Shown here: piece after piece, positions 1 through 6,892 of the stretch
Position numbering within the stretch: the stretch's first letter is position 1
How the letters are laid out: each line of letters begins with the position of its first letter
Made by a program: the position numbers and the translations under genes
NCBI GenBank assembly: GCA_964471755.1
Contig: CAYYJM010000108.1
Span: 1 to 19,223, forward strand
DNA from: CAYYJM01 sp964471755
GTDB lineage: Bacteria > Planctomycetota > Planctomycetia > Gemmatales > Gemmataceae
Direction of reading: 5' to 3'
Length of the DNA: 19,223 nucleotides
The notes under the pieces: model-generated
What the model was told of the DNA's origin: nothing
The model's database searches: none
The model's input: only the letters and a program-made list of their open reading frames with translations

Positions 1-412
1 GGTCGAACTGGCTCGGCGCGTCCGTGAGGCGGCCGGGGAACGATGTGGATTTTGCCGCAGTCCACAACACCTGATCCTTGGCCGATTGCACATCGAGCAT
101 CTCACCCCCCTTGCGAGAGGCGGCCTGACAATCGAAGAGAACCTGTGGTTGAGTTGTTCCCTGTGCAACAACCACAAGGGCGATCGAATCACGGCCATCG
201 ATCCGGAGACGAGGGAAGAGGTGCCGCTCTTCAACCCGCGTTCCCAGATCTGGAGGGAACACTTTCGGTGGAGTGAGGACGGACTCAGCATGATCGGGTT
301 GACAGCGATCGGAAGGGCCACGGTTGAGGCCCTCCACCTCGCGGACGATCCGATCGCGCTGGTCGTGCGGGGAAACTGGGTGCTGGCGGGGTGGCATCCG
401 CCAAAAGAATGA
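1..412 (+). CDS. HNH endonuclease, 5' end outside the window
   Basis: The frame is open from the left edge (first full codon at position 2), so this is the C-terminal 136 residues of a longer gene and its start is not visible. It shows the layout of a small HNH nuclease: a CGFC zinc knuckle, then HIEH carrying the catalytic His, then ENLWLSCSLCNNHKG with the Asn, the second Cys pair and the terminal His. After the HNH core come VPLFNPR, a W-x-EHF segment, IGLTAIGRATVEAL and WVLAGWHPP, a tail I recognise from planctomycete and cyanobacterial HNH proteins. HNH domains cut DNA with one metal ion; the target of this group is unknown. It converges on the YTV gene with 54 bp between the two stops. 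Family is confident; role is not. Confidence 0.85.
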   Translation, partial: VELARRVREAAGERCGFCRSPQHLILGRLHIEHLTPLARGGLTIEENLWLSCSLCNNHKGDRITAIDPETREEVPLFNPRSQIWREHFRWSEDGLSMIGLTAIGRATVEALHLADDPIALVVRGNWVLAGWHPPKE

Positions 413-466
413 ACCGCCGGCTTGCCAGCGGCTCCAGTCAGGACGAGCCGAGACAGCTCTTCCCGG

Positions 467-2962
467 TCACTCTTCCTTCCGCGCTGCCACGGGGAGGATG
501 GTCGGCTCCAGCCTGGCGAGGTGCTGCGCTCGCGCGAACCACTCGCTGGTGCTGGCCCGAGAACTGAGCGGACCACAATTCGGGCATCCCGGTACTGGCG
601 CTGGCATCGGGATCGGCAGCGGGGCGGGACAGCAGACCGCTTCACAGACCGGCACCATGCGGCAGGTCTGGAAGCGAACCGGGACTGCCACCATCTCGCA
701 GACGACCTGCGGCACCTGGCACGTCCGCTGCTCGGCGATCATCCGGCAGGTCGTGTAGGGGACCGCGACCGTCTTGACATCCTGGACCAGCCGACAGCGA
801 ACCCGCCGGACGGTGAGGCACTTCTCCTCGGGGATCATCCGGCAGGTCGTGTACGGAACCTGTCGGCACTTCACCTCCGGCACCATCCGGCAACTGACGC
901 GCGTGTGGTAGCGGCAGTGGTCCTCACGGATCATCCGGCACGTCGTGTACGGAATCTGCTGGCACCGTTCCTCGGCCACCATCCGGCAGCGGGTCTGGGT
1001 GACGTAGCGGCAGTGGTCCTCACGCACCATGCGGCAGGTGGTGTAAGGGATCTGCTGACACTTCACCTCCGGCACCATGTAGCAGCGCGTGCGCGGCACC
1101 ATCCGACAATGATCCTGACGCACCATGCGGCAGGTGGTGTAGGGGATCTGCTGACACTTCTCCTCAGCCACCAGGTAGCAGTGGGTTCGCGTCACCATGC
1201 GGCAGTGATCCTGGCGCACCATGCGGCAGGTGGTGTAGGGGATCTGCTCGCACTTCTCCTCGGCCACCATGTAGCAGCGGGTGCGCGGCACCATCCGGCA
1301 GTGATCCTGACGCACCATCCGGCAGGTGGTGTAGGGGATCCGCTCGCACTTCTCTTCCGGCACCGTGTAGCAGTGCGTCCGCGTCACCATGTGGCAGTGA
1401 TCCTGGCGAACCATGCGGCAGGTGGTGTAGGGGATCTGCTCGCACTTCACCTCGGGCACCGTGTAGCAGCGCGTGCGCGGGACCATCCGGCACTGCTGTT
1501 CCGGGACCATCCGGCAGGTGGTGTACGGCACCGCGCGCATCGCCGTCTGGGGAATGACGCGGGTGATCATGCAGGTTTGCGTGTGGACATGCTCGCGTGG
1601 AACCTGATGACAGACCTGGATCTTGCGGCACTCCGTTCGCGGCACCCAGACCTGCTTGCAGACCCAGCGGCCGGGGCACTGCACCGGACAGCACACCTCG
1701 GGACCGGGGCAGTAGTTGCAGGTGCAGGTGCAGGGGTCGAACTGCCAGGTGCCCGGCATCCGGTACGACCGCTGCACGATCGGCCCCGGGATGTACTCCT
1801 GCCGCGTCTCGAACGAGCCGGACGGGACCGTCACGACGCGCTCGGAGGTGACGGTTTCCATGGTCACCGTCTTGTACGAGAACGTCCGCGGCTCCTGCAC
1901 CGTGCAGTACGTCGTGTAGGGCACCTGAGCGACGTGCTGCTCGTAGTGCGGGCGCATGACCGTGAACGTCTCGGGCACCTGGATCGTCTCCGTCACCGGC
2001 CGCTGAACGACGTAGCGATGCTCCCGGACGTGCTGCTCGTACACCGGACGGCAGGTGCTGTAGTGGACCGGCACCTGATAGGTCTGCGTCATCGGCCGCT
2101 GGACGATGTAGCGATGCTCCCGGAAGTGCTGTTCGTAGACCGGGTGATAGGTGCAGTAGGTCTCGGGCACCTGGTAGGTTTCCGTGACCGGCCGCTGCAC
2201 GACGTAGCGACGCTCCCGGACGTGCTGCTCATACACCGGATGATAGGTGCAGTAGTGAATCGGCACCTGGTACGTCTGGGTCACGGGCCGCTGCACGACG
2301 TAGCGATGCTCGCGGACGTGCTGCTCGTAGACCGGATGATAGGTGCAGTAGTGTTCGGGCACCTGGTACGTTTCCGTCACCGGCCGCTGCACGACGTAGC
2401 GATGTTCGCGGACGTGCTGCTCATACACCGGGCGGAAGGTGGAGTAATGCACGGGAACCTGAAACTGCTCGTAGACCGGCCGTTGCACGACGTAGCGCTG
2501 CTCGCGAACGTGCTGCTCGTACCCCGGACGGAAGGTGCAGTAATGCTCCGGGACCTGAAACGTCTCGTAGACGGGCCGCTGGACGACGAAGCGTTCCTCG
2601 CGGACGTGCTGCTCGTAATGCGGTCGTAGCGTCATGAAGCGCTGAATCTCGTCGTACTCTTCATACACTGGACGATTGACGACGTACTGCTGCTGGCAGA
2701 CGTGTTGCTCGTAGACCGGCCGCATGGTCGTGTAGCAGTGTTCGCGCATGACCGTGCGGTAGACCGGCTGGTGGTCGATGCGGCATTGCTCCTCGACGAC
2801 CGGCCGATAGGTGACCCGGTAACTGACCTGGGGGGCACAGCAATCGGCCGGGAAGGATTGGGGGGGATAGCCACACGCCCCCAGGTGGCCGGCCCGAGCC
2901 GGGACGGCGACGGCCAGCAGGGCCAGCACCCCCAGGCTCGCCAATCGGAACCAGTTCCTCAT
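467..2962 (-). CDS. Secreted YTV-type tandem-repeat cell-envelope protein
   Basis: This is an 831-residue protein with a signal peptide at residues 1-24 (hydrophobic core LGVLALLAVAV, cleavage after PARA). Residues 92-346 are eight tandem 32-residue units rich in Tyr, His and Pro (consensus RYVVQRPV, then TETYQVPEHYCTYHPVYEQH). Residues 347-479 are a linker with a Cys cluster (CTCTCNYCPGPEVCCPVQC). Residues 480-735 are eight more 32-residue units, now Cys-rich, each starting YTTCRM with a Cys every eighth residue, followed by a decayed ninth. This matches the YTV repeat family known from Rhodopirellula and other planctomycetes, where such proteins are thought to belong to the proteinaceous cell wall. 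The start is supported by AGGGAG 10 bases upstream. There is no anchor motif or transmembrane segment after the signal peptide. Cross-linking through the many Cys, and perhaps Tyr, is my inference. Confidence 0.85.
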   Translation of the reverse strand: MRNWFRLASLGVLALLAVAVPARAGHLGACGYPPQSFPADCCAPQVSYRVTYRPVVEEQCRIDHQPVYRTVMREHCYTTMRPVYEQHVCQQQYVVNRPVYEEYDEIQRFMTLRPHYEQHVREERFVVQRPVYETFQVPEHYCTFRPGYEQHVREQRYVVQRPVYEQFQVPVHYSTFRPVYEQHVREHRYVVQRPVTETYQVPEHYCTYHPVYEQHVREHRYVVQRPVTQTYQVPIHYCTYHPVYEQHVRERRYVVQRPVTETYQVPETYCTYHPVYEQHFREHRYIVQRPMTQTYQVPVHYSTCRPVYEQHVREHRYVVQRPVTETIQVPETFTVMRPHYEQHVAQVPYTTYCTVQEPRTFSYKTVTMETVTSERVVTVPSGSFETRQEYIPGPIVQRSYRMPGTWQFDPCTCTCNYCPGPEVCCPVQCPGRWVCKQVWVPRTECRKIQVCHQVPREHVHTQTCMITRVIPQTAMRAVPYTTCRMVPEQQCRMVPRTRCYTVPEVKCEQIPYTTCRMVRQDHCHMVTRTHCYTVPEEKCERIPYTTCRMVRQDHCRMVPRTRCYMVAEEKCEQIPYTTCRMVRQDHCRMVTRTHCYLVAEEKCQQIPYTTCRMVRQDHCRMVPRTRCYMVPEVKCQQIPYTTCRMVREDHCRYVTQTRCRMVAEERCQQIPYTTCRMIREDHCRYHTRVSCRMVPEVKCRQVPYTTCRMIPEEKCLTVRRVRCRLVQDVKTVAVPYTTCRMIAEQRTCQVPQVVCEMVAVPVRFQTCRMVPVCEAVCCPAPLPIPMPAPVPGCPNCGPLSSRASTSEWFARAQHLARLEPTILPVAARKEE
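758..1525 (-). repeat. Eight 96-bp tandem repeats, Cys-rich block of the YTV protein
   Basis: There are eight in-frame 96-bp units encoding YTTCRM-type 32-mers with Cys at unit positions 4, 12, 20 and 28, so each unit is four octads of the form x3-C-x2-V/I-P. The last unit has lost its fourth Cys, and a ninth partial unit follows to about position 660. Units 2-5 alternate RMVPRTRC and RMVTRTHC, which suggests expansion by duplication of pairs of units. Confidence 0.9.
1925..2689 (-). repeat. Eight 96-bp tandem repeats, Tyr-rich block of the YTV protein
   Basis: There are eight in-frame 96-bp units (the last is one codon short) encoding RYVVQRPV-type 32-mers. The middle units are nearly identical at DNA level, differing mainly in alternating TETYQ/TQTYQ and EHY/IHY/VHY positions. 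A degenerate earlier unit lies just upstream, around residues 60-91. Confidence 0.9.
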
Positions 2963-3336
2963 CGTGGTTTCTCCCTGTGGTCCGTGAACTCAATCCGGAG
3001 TCGCTGCCGGCAACCGTCCCCCGGAACCGGCCGAGCAGACCGAACAGGTCAAGTTTTCCCTGTCCTGGCGAGCAGGCAAACGGTAACGCCTGGGGAAGTG
3101 AGAGAAGAAGGGTCGCCTGGATGGTACACAAGGTGCCGCATGGAAAGACGGTACGACCGGGCTATCTGGACCCGGTCCTAAATCCCCCACCTTGTCATCG
3201 GTTGACGATCTCTCGTCAGGTTCTCTTTTCCTGGCCGGAAGCACTCGCTATAGACGGAAACCCGTCGAGCGAGAACGAGGAAGCGTGAAAGTGAACCTGT
3301 GCCGGTTTTGCAGGCTCAGGGATTGGAGGAATAGAC
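2963..3336. promoter_or_regulatory. Divergent intergenic region with a hairpin at 3155-3177
   Basis: This 374-bp gap separates the divergent YTV and FHA genes, so it must hold both promoters. I see no convincing paired -35/-10 boxes on either strand. The one clear structure is a perfect 7-bp inverted repeat, GACCGGG (3155-3161) and CCCGGTC (3171-3177), around a 9-base loop. It could be an operator or an RNA hairpin. An FHA ribosome binding site, GGAGGAA, sits just before 3337. Open frames inside the gap have no family features and I do not call them. Confidence 0.4.
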
Positions 3337-3765
3337 ATGACCGATCAACCCTCGTGGCTCGGGCCCCATTTGCGCGGCGAGGCGGAAACAGAAGAACCGC
3401 CCTTGTTGCGTCTGTCGCTGGAAGGGACCGACTTGCGGATCGAGGTGGAAGAGTCAGGAGCCCTCCTGGGCCGTCACAGCGAGGCCGACATCCGTCTACC
3501 GCTCGGCGACGTCAGTCGGAAGCACTGCCGCTTTCTCTTTCGTGAGGGGAACTGGCTGGTGCTGGACCTGAACAGTCTGAATGGCACCTACGTCAACGAG
3601 GAGCAGATCCACCAGGTCGCCCTGCGTGGCGGCGACATCCTGCGAGTGGGAAGCTTCCGGTTCCTGGTCGAGATCGGCAAGGAGACGCAGACCGACCTGG
3701 CCGACCGCATCTTTCGGATCACCCTGCGTCAGGGAGCCGGCCCCGAACTTCGCCGGGCCGGCTGA
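3337..3765 (+). CDS. FHA-domain protein
   Basis: This is a 142-residue protein made almost entirely of one forkhead-associated domain (about residues 23-112). FHA domains bind phosphothreonine peptides and usually serve Ser/Thr kinase signalling. All the key residues are present: Gly45-Arg46 (LLGRHSEADIRL), Ser60 and His63 (SRKHCR), and Asn79 plus Asn82-Gly83 (LNSLNGTYVN). It should therefore still bind phosphopeptide. The short N-terminal 22 residues and C-terminal 30 residues hold no other domain. The start has a good ribosome binding site (GGAGGAA, about 7 bases upstream). No kinase or phosphatase is adjacent; the next gene on the same strand is of unknown function, so its partner cannot be named from context. 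Confidence 0.93.
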   Translation: MTDQPSWLGPHLRGEAETEEPPLLRLSLEGTDLRIEVEESGALLGRHSEADIRLPLGDVSRKHCRFLFREGNWLVLDLNSLNGTYVNEEQIHQVALRGGDILRVGSFRFLVEIGKETQTDLADRIFRITLRQGAGPELRRAG

Positions 3766-3774
3766 AACCGTGAC

Positions 3775-3802
3775 TGGTAGCCGGCCTCCGGGTCGGCTAC
3801 CA
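3775..3802 (+). terminator. 11-bp hairpin between the FHA gene and the next ORF
   Basis: The arms TGGTAGCCGGC (3775-3785) and GTCGGCTACCA (3792-3802) pair over 11 bp, with one G-T wobble, around a 6-base loop. The structure starts nine bases after the FHA stop and ends seven bases before the next ATG. It has no T-tract. It could terminate FHA transcription or, given its position, cover the ribosome site of the downstream gene. Confidence 0.5.
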
Positions 3803-3809
3803 TGACTGC

Positions 3810-4706
3810 ATGAACGCGGCACGACTTCTCGAACGCGAGGAATACGTCGAGCAGGCGTACTTCTTCCGCATCCTGCGCGAGCGCCTCGCGGCCGGGTTGG
3901 CTATCCAGGAGGTTCTCCAGGCGATGGACCAGGAGATCCTGTCGAGTACCCGTCTGCCGTTCGCGGTCCAGTTTCTGACGGCCGAGGTCAAGCATACCGG
4001 CCTGCTGTCGTCCGGCTTCCAGCGCCTACCGCATTATTTCACGACCTTTCAGTCGCTGGTGGTTTGCGGCACCGAGAACGAGCGCAACCGTTTCAGTGTC
4101 GAGACGGCCTTGCTCGTGCTGGAACGCGAGGCGAGCTACCGTGCGGGCAATGTGGGGCCGGCGGGCCTGTTCGTCTACCAGTTCGAGGTTCTGGCCCGCA
4201 ACCGACTTGGCTACCGCGAGGGGCTTCAGGCCATGCAGGCCGACCCACTCTATCCGCCCGAATGGCGAGACTTCATCGGCCAGGTTCGCGACGCCATCGG
4301 CGTGGTCGATTTCGCCGACCTGATCTATCTTCGCTCGGCTCTTTACGTTCAGGAACAACGGCGGATCGATCCGGAGTATGAGCCGCCGCTGCCGGCCTTG
4401 CTGGGCGAGAAGGAAGGCAAGATCGCCCGGGCCAATCTCGGCAAGGACCCACTGTATCTGTTCGCGGCCTTGCAGCGGCACCTGGGTTACCCGGAGGTGC
4501 CCCGGCCGCGACCGCGCGATGACATGGGGACGCGCGTGGACGCGCTCCAGGTCCGCATTCGCGACCTGGAGCAGCGGCTCCGGTTGATTGAAGGCGAAGT
4601 TCGGGGAAAGATCGATCTGGATCTACTGGGGAAGCCCGAGTTGCTTCGTGAGGCCCCTCAGGTCTGGGACCTGGACCAGCCGGGCGAATCGGAGCCGCGT
4701 TCCTGA
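3810..4706 (+). CDS. Conserved-looking hypothetical protein, coiled-coil C-terminus
   Basis: I do not recognise a named family in this 298-residue protein. It is soluble-looking: no signal peptide and no transmembrane segment. The N-terminal 150 residues are helical and mixed in charge (LEREEYVEQAYFFRILRERL, then QEVLQAMDQEI). Residues 235-270 form a likely coiled coil (VDALQVRIRDLEQRLRLIEG). The first ATG after an in-frame stop at 3771 is the only sensible start, and no Shine-Dalgarno sequence precedes it; instead an 11-bp hairpin ends seven bases upstream. Codon use is like the neighbours, so it does not look foreign. It follows the FHA gene by 44 bp on the same strand and may be co-transcribed. 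The stop codon lies inside the loop of a 9-bp hairpin. Confidence 0.8.
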   Translation: MNAARLLEREEYVEQAYFFRILRERLAAGLAIQEVLQAMDQEILSSTRLPFAVQFLTAEVKHTGLLSSGFQRLPHYFTTFQSLVVCGTENERNRFSVETALLVLEREASYRAGNVGPAGLFVYQFEVLARNRLGYREGLQAMQADPLYPPEWRDFIGQVRDAIGVVDFADLIYLRSALYVQEQRRIDPEYEPPLPALLGEKEGKIARANLGKDPLYLFAALQRHLGYPEVPRPRPRDDMGTRVDALQVRIRDLEQRLRLIEGEVRGKIDLDLLGKPELLREAPQVWDLDQPGESEPRS

Positions 4707-4719
4707 CGAGCGCGGCTCC
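4691..4719. terminator. 9-bp hairpin between convergent genes
   Basis: The perfect arms GGAGCCGCG (4691-4699) and CGCGGCTCC (4711-4719) enclose an 11-base loop containing the stop codon of the upstream gene (4704-4706). It sits between two convergent genes and is symmetrical, so it could act on both transcripts. There is no T-tract. Confidence 0.55.
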
Positions 4720-4725
4720 CTGACC

Positions 4726-4950
4726 TCAGGCTGATGGACGCATGGCCTGGAACGCGCGCAGGACGTCGTAGAAGTCTGGCGTGACGACGATCTCGTCTTC
4801 GAGGAAATCCTGAAGCCAGAGGAAGTTGTTGCGGTGTGCCATGGTCAGCAGCGGTAGCAGATCGCGTAGACTGATGGTCACGCACGGAGCCTGGGGCTCC
4901 GTTTCCTGCTGTTCGTGTGGCTCGGCAAAGATTCGCAGTTGAGCGCCCAT
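4726..4950 (-). CDS. Small conserved-looking hypothetical protein (74 residues)
   Basis: This is a small acidic protein of unknown function with no signal peptide. Its core, VTISLRDLLPLL then WLQDFLEDEIVVTPDFYDVL, looks structured: a short strand and helices with an exposed acidic patch. I recall similar short proteins in planctomycetes, but cannot name a family. The frame stays open further upstream to 5079, but residues from there are Arg/Lys/Gly-rich and unlike protein. The ATG at 4950 has an excellent ribosome site (GGAGGG, six bases upstream), which decides the start. It is divergent from gpsA (236 bp apart) and convergent with the preceding 298-residue gene. Confidence 0.75.
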   Translation of the reverse strand: MGAQLRIFAEPHEQQETEPQAPCVTISLRDLLPLLTMAHRNNFLWLQDFLEDEIVVTPDFYDVLRAFQAMRPSA

Positions 4951-4956
4951 CCCCGT

Positions 4957-4962
4957 CCCTCC
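4957..4962 (-). promoter_or_regulatory. Ribosome binding site fixing the start at 4950
   Basis: GGAGGG on the minus strand, six bases before the ATG. It favours the 74-residue product over a 117-residue one starting at 5079. Confidence 0.75.
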
Positions 4963-5186
4963 CTGAAGGTCCCTGAGGTCATCCCTCTGTCCCCTTCTCC
5001 GGGCCCACCGCCCGGCGTTCCTTTTCTTCATCGAACGGCAGGCCGGCCCGACTTCGTCCTTTTTCTCGGGTGTGGACATGGCCCGGGACTTGCTGGATGG
5101 GTTACCCGGTGTTCACGGCTGGCTCTTCCTGGTCGAGAAACCTAGGATAACCCGGGAGATTTGCCGGTCGGGAAGGGTCCGCCGCG

Positions 5187-6191
5187 ATGACCACGACGTT
5201 CGCGATTCTCGGCGATGGCGGCTGGGGCACCGCCATCGCCCAGCTCCTGGCCGGCCGGGCCGACCATGCCGTCTGGCTCTGGAGCGCCCAGGAAGAGTAC
5301 GGCCGTATCCTCCAGGAACGGCGGGAGAACGTCCAGTATCTGCCGGGCGTGCCCATCCTGCCAGCCGTGCAGTTGACCTGGCAGATCGAGCCGATTCTGG
5401 AGGCGCGCCCCGATCTGTACATCGTCGCCATCCCGACCATTTACCTGCGTCCCACGATCGCCCGCCTGGCCGACGCTCTCGGTCGCGTGCCGGCTCCGCT
5501 CCTCAGTGTGACCAAGGGCATCGAGCGTGAGACATTCCGTCGGCCGACGGAGATCCTGGCGGAGGTGCTGCACACCGATCGGCTGGCCGTCCTCAGTGGG
5601 CCGAGCCATGCCGAGGAGGTGGCACGCGGCTTGCCGACGATCGTCGTGGTCGCCAGTGCGGATCTCGACCTGGCCCGCTGGGTGCAGGGGCACTTTCGGG
5701 CAGAGACCTTTCGGCCCTACACCAGTCTCGACCCGGTGGGCGTCGAACTGGGCGGGGCGCTGAAGAACATCCTCGGCATCGCGGCCGGCCTGTGCAGTGG
5801 CCTGGGCATGGGGGACAACGCCCTGTCGGCCCTGATGACGCGTGGTCTGGTCGAGATCACCCGTTTCGGCGTCGCCCTGGGAGCGGACCCGAACACGTTC
5901 CAGGGCCTGGCCGGCATGGGCGACCTGATCACGACCTGCATCAGTCCGCATGGCCGCAATCGCGAGGTCGGTCTGCGTCTGGCCCGCGGAGCGTCGCTGG
6001 ACCAGGTTCTGCGCGAGATGAACAAGGTCGCCGAGGGCATCTACACCACTCACAGCGTCCACGCTCGTGCCGCGCGGATGGGGATCGACATGCCGATCAC
6101 GGACGAGGTCTACCAGATCCTCTACGAGGGCAAGAACCCGCGAACGGCCGTGACCGACCTGATGCTACGCCAGGCGAAGGAAGAGCGTTGA
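5187..6191 (+). CDS. gpsA: NAD(P)H-dependent glycerol-3-phosphate dehydrogenase
   Basis: The enzyme reduces dihydroxyacetone phosphate to sn-glycerol-3-phosphate, the backbone for phospholipid synthesis, in the cytoplasm. The 334 residues match the usual family length. The N-terminal Rossmann fold has ILGDGGWGTAIA (residues 7-18), a slight variant of the usual GxGxWGTA loop. SVTKGIE carries Lys110, SGPSHAEEVARG spans 137-148 (many homologues have Phe in place of this His), GGALKNILGIAAG carries catalytic Lys193, and GLAGMGDLITTC spans 240-251. The start ATG has a modest GGAAGGG upstream. It stands alone on the plus strand with 236 bp of non-coding DNA before it, where I see no clear promoter. 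The thioredoxin-like gene follows 152 bp later and is probably a separate unit. Confidence 0.97.
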   Translation: MTTTFAILGDGGWGTAIAQLLAGRADHAVWLWSAQEEYGRILQERRENVQYLPGVPILPAVQLTWQIEPILEARPDLYIVAIPTIYLRPTIARLADALGRVPAPLLSVTKGIERETFRRPTEILAEVLHTDRLAVLSGPSHAEEVARGLPTIVVVASADLDLARWVQGHFRAETFRPYTSLDPVGVELGGALKNILGIAAGLCSGLGMGDNALSALMTRGLVEITRFGVALGADPNTFQGLAGMGDLITTCISPHGRNREVGLRLARGASLDQVLREMNKVAEGIYTTHSVHARAARMGIDMPITDEVYQILYEGKNPRTAVTDLMLRQAKEER

Positions 6192-6332
6192 GGTCCAAGT
6201 TCGAGCGTCAGCACGGGCCCGTACACTCGCTCAAACGAATGTCCCGGTCCTTTTTCCAGATCGTTCTTGACCGGACGAGAGCATTGACAGAAGATGGGAA
6301 GATGGAGCGGAGTGTTCAGGGAGGAATCACCC

Positions 6333-6337
6333 AGGAG
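6333..6337 (+). promoter_or_regulatory. Ribosome binding site for the thioredoxin-like gene
   Basis: AGGAG ends six bases before the ATG at 6344 and selects this start over upstream in-frame ATGs. Translation from here begins with a hydrophobic export signal. Confidence 0.7.
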
Positions 6338-6343
6338 TCGGGC

Positions 6344-6892
6344 ATGCGTGGTGGAAGGTATCGCGGCCTTTTTGGGCTGCTGTTGATAGGAACGGTCTGC
6401 TCGTTCGTCCCTGTAGAAGGGCGATCGGTCGCCGAGTCGGGCGGGAACGTCGCGCTGAAAGCCGTGAAATACGGCGAGCTAGTCGATGCCGTCCGGGGTT
6501 CCAAAGGGAAAGTGGTCGTTGTCGATGTCTGGGCCGAGTTCTGACTGCCCTGCAAGAAAGGCTTTCCGCATCTGGTTCAGATGCATCAGCGTTTAGCAGA
6601 CCGTGGCATGGTCTGCCTGTCCGTCGCGGTCATGATCGATCGGGCGGACGCGGAAGAAAAAATGCGGGCAGAGAGCTTTCTGGTCGGTCAGAAGGCGACC
6701 CTGACGAACTTCCTGCTCAACGAGCCGGACGAGACCTGGCAGAGTCGGTTCGCCGCCAATGGCCCACCGATCATCTTCGTCTTCGACCGGCAGGGGAAAC
6801 GTGCGGCCCGATTCGGCACCGGCGGAGTGGAAGACTTCAGCCATGCGGATGTCGAGAAACTGGTCCTGGAACTGCTGGATCGGAAACCGTGA
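6344..6892 (+). CDS. Thioredoxin-like selenoprotein, UxxC active site (TGA at 6542-6544 read as Sec)
   Basis: Read through one TGA, the frame gives 182 residues with a normal thioredoxin-like fold. Residues 9-24 are hydrophobic, an export signal or anchor. The strand KVVVVDVWAEF leads into U67-LPC70-KKGFPHL, where thioredoxins have W-x2-C-x2-C-K. The fold continues through VCLSVAVMID, the cis-Pro segment NGPPIIFVFD (140-148) and a C-terminal helix. The only stop in 182 codons falls exactly on the nucleophilic Cys, and it is TGA, the selenocysteine codon. A hairpin resembling a bacterial SECIS follows at 6568-6584. Downstream sequence is undamaged, unlike a decaying gene. The product would be a periplasmic disulfide reductase or oxidase; its substrate is unknown. 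The alternative is a Cys-to-stop mutation or base-call error. The next gene begins 69 bp downstream on the same strand. Confidence 0.8.
6568..6584 (+). promoter_or_regulatory. SECIS-like hairpin downstream of the in-frame TGA
   Basis: GCATCTG (6568-6574) and CAGATGC (6578-6584) pair perfectly around GTT, or around GGTTC if the closing G-C pair opens. The stem begins 23 bases and the loop 30 bases after the TGA. Bacterial SECIS elements lie inside the coding region just after the UGA, with a short loop carrying a G near its 5' side, so this fits. The stem is short and I could not fold the region by program. Confidence 0.6.

Noticed and set aside
422..2629. A 735-codon open frame on the plus strand opposite the YTV gene
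   Set aside because: It is a mirror of the 96-bp repeats on the other strand, rich in His, Ala and Gly with no family features. The minus strand has a signal peptide, a ribosome site and recognisable YTV repeats.
758..2689. CRISPR-like periodic repeats
   Set aside because: The 96-bp units have no unique spacers and are continuous coding sequence for 32-residue protein repeats.
3202..3255. Promoter from TTGACG (3202) and TATAGA (near 3250)
   Set aside because: The boxes are about 40 bases apart, far from the 17 needed, and neither has a good partner at the right distance.
4884..4902. 8-bp hairpin ACGGAGCC / GGCTCCGT with a 3-base loop
   Set aside because: It lies inside the coding sequence of the 74-residue protein, with no T-tract or start nearby; probably a chance product of high GC.
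6267..6312. Promoters from TTGACC (6267) or TTGACA (6284) upstream of the selenoprotein gene
   Set aside because: No acceptable -10 box is found 16-18 bases downstream of either.
6344..6400. Lipoprotein signal in the thioredoxin-like protein (Cys19 in LLIGTVC)
   Set aside because: The residues before Cys (G-T-V) do not fit the lipobox pattern L/V/I-x-G/A/S-C.
6344..6892. Thioredoxin-like gene as a pseudogene with a premature stop
   Set aside because: There is a single TGA exactly at the catalytic Cys, the downstream frame is intact, and a hairpin sits at SECIS distance. Sec decoding explains all of this better, though a base error cannot be excluded here.
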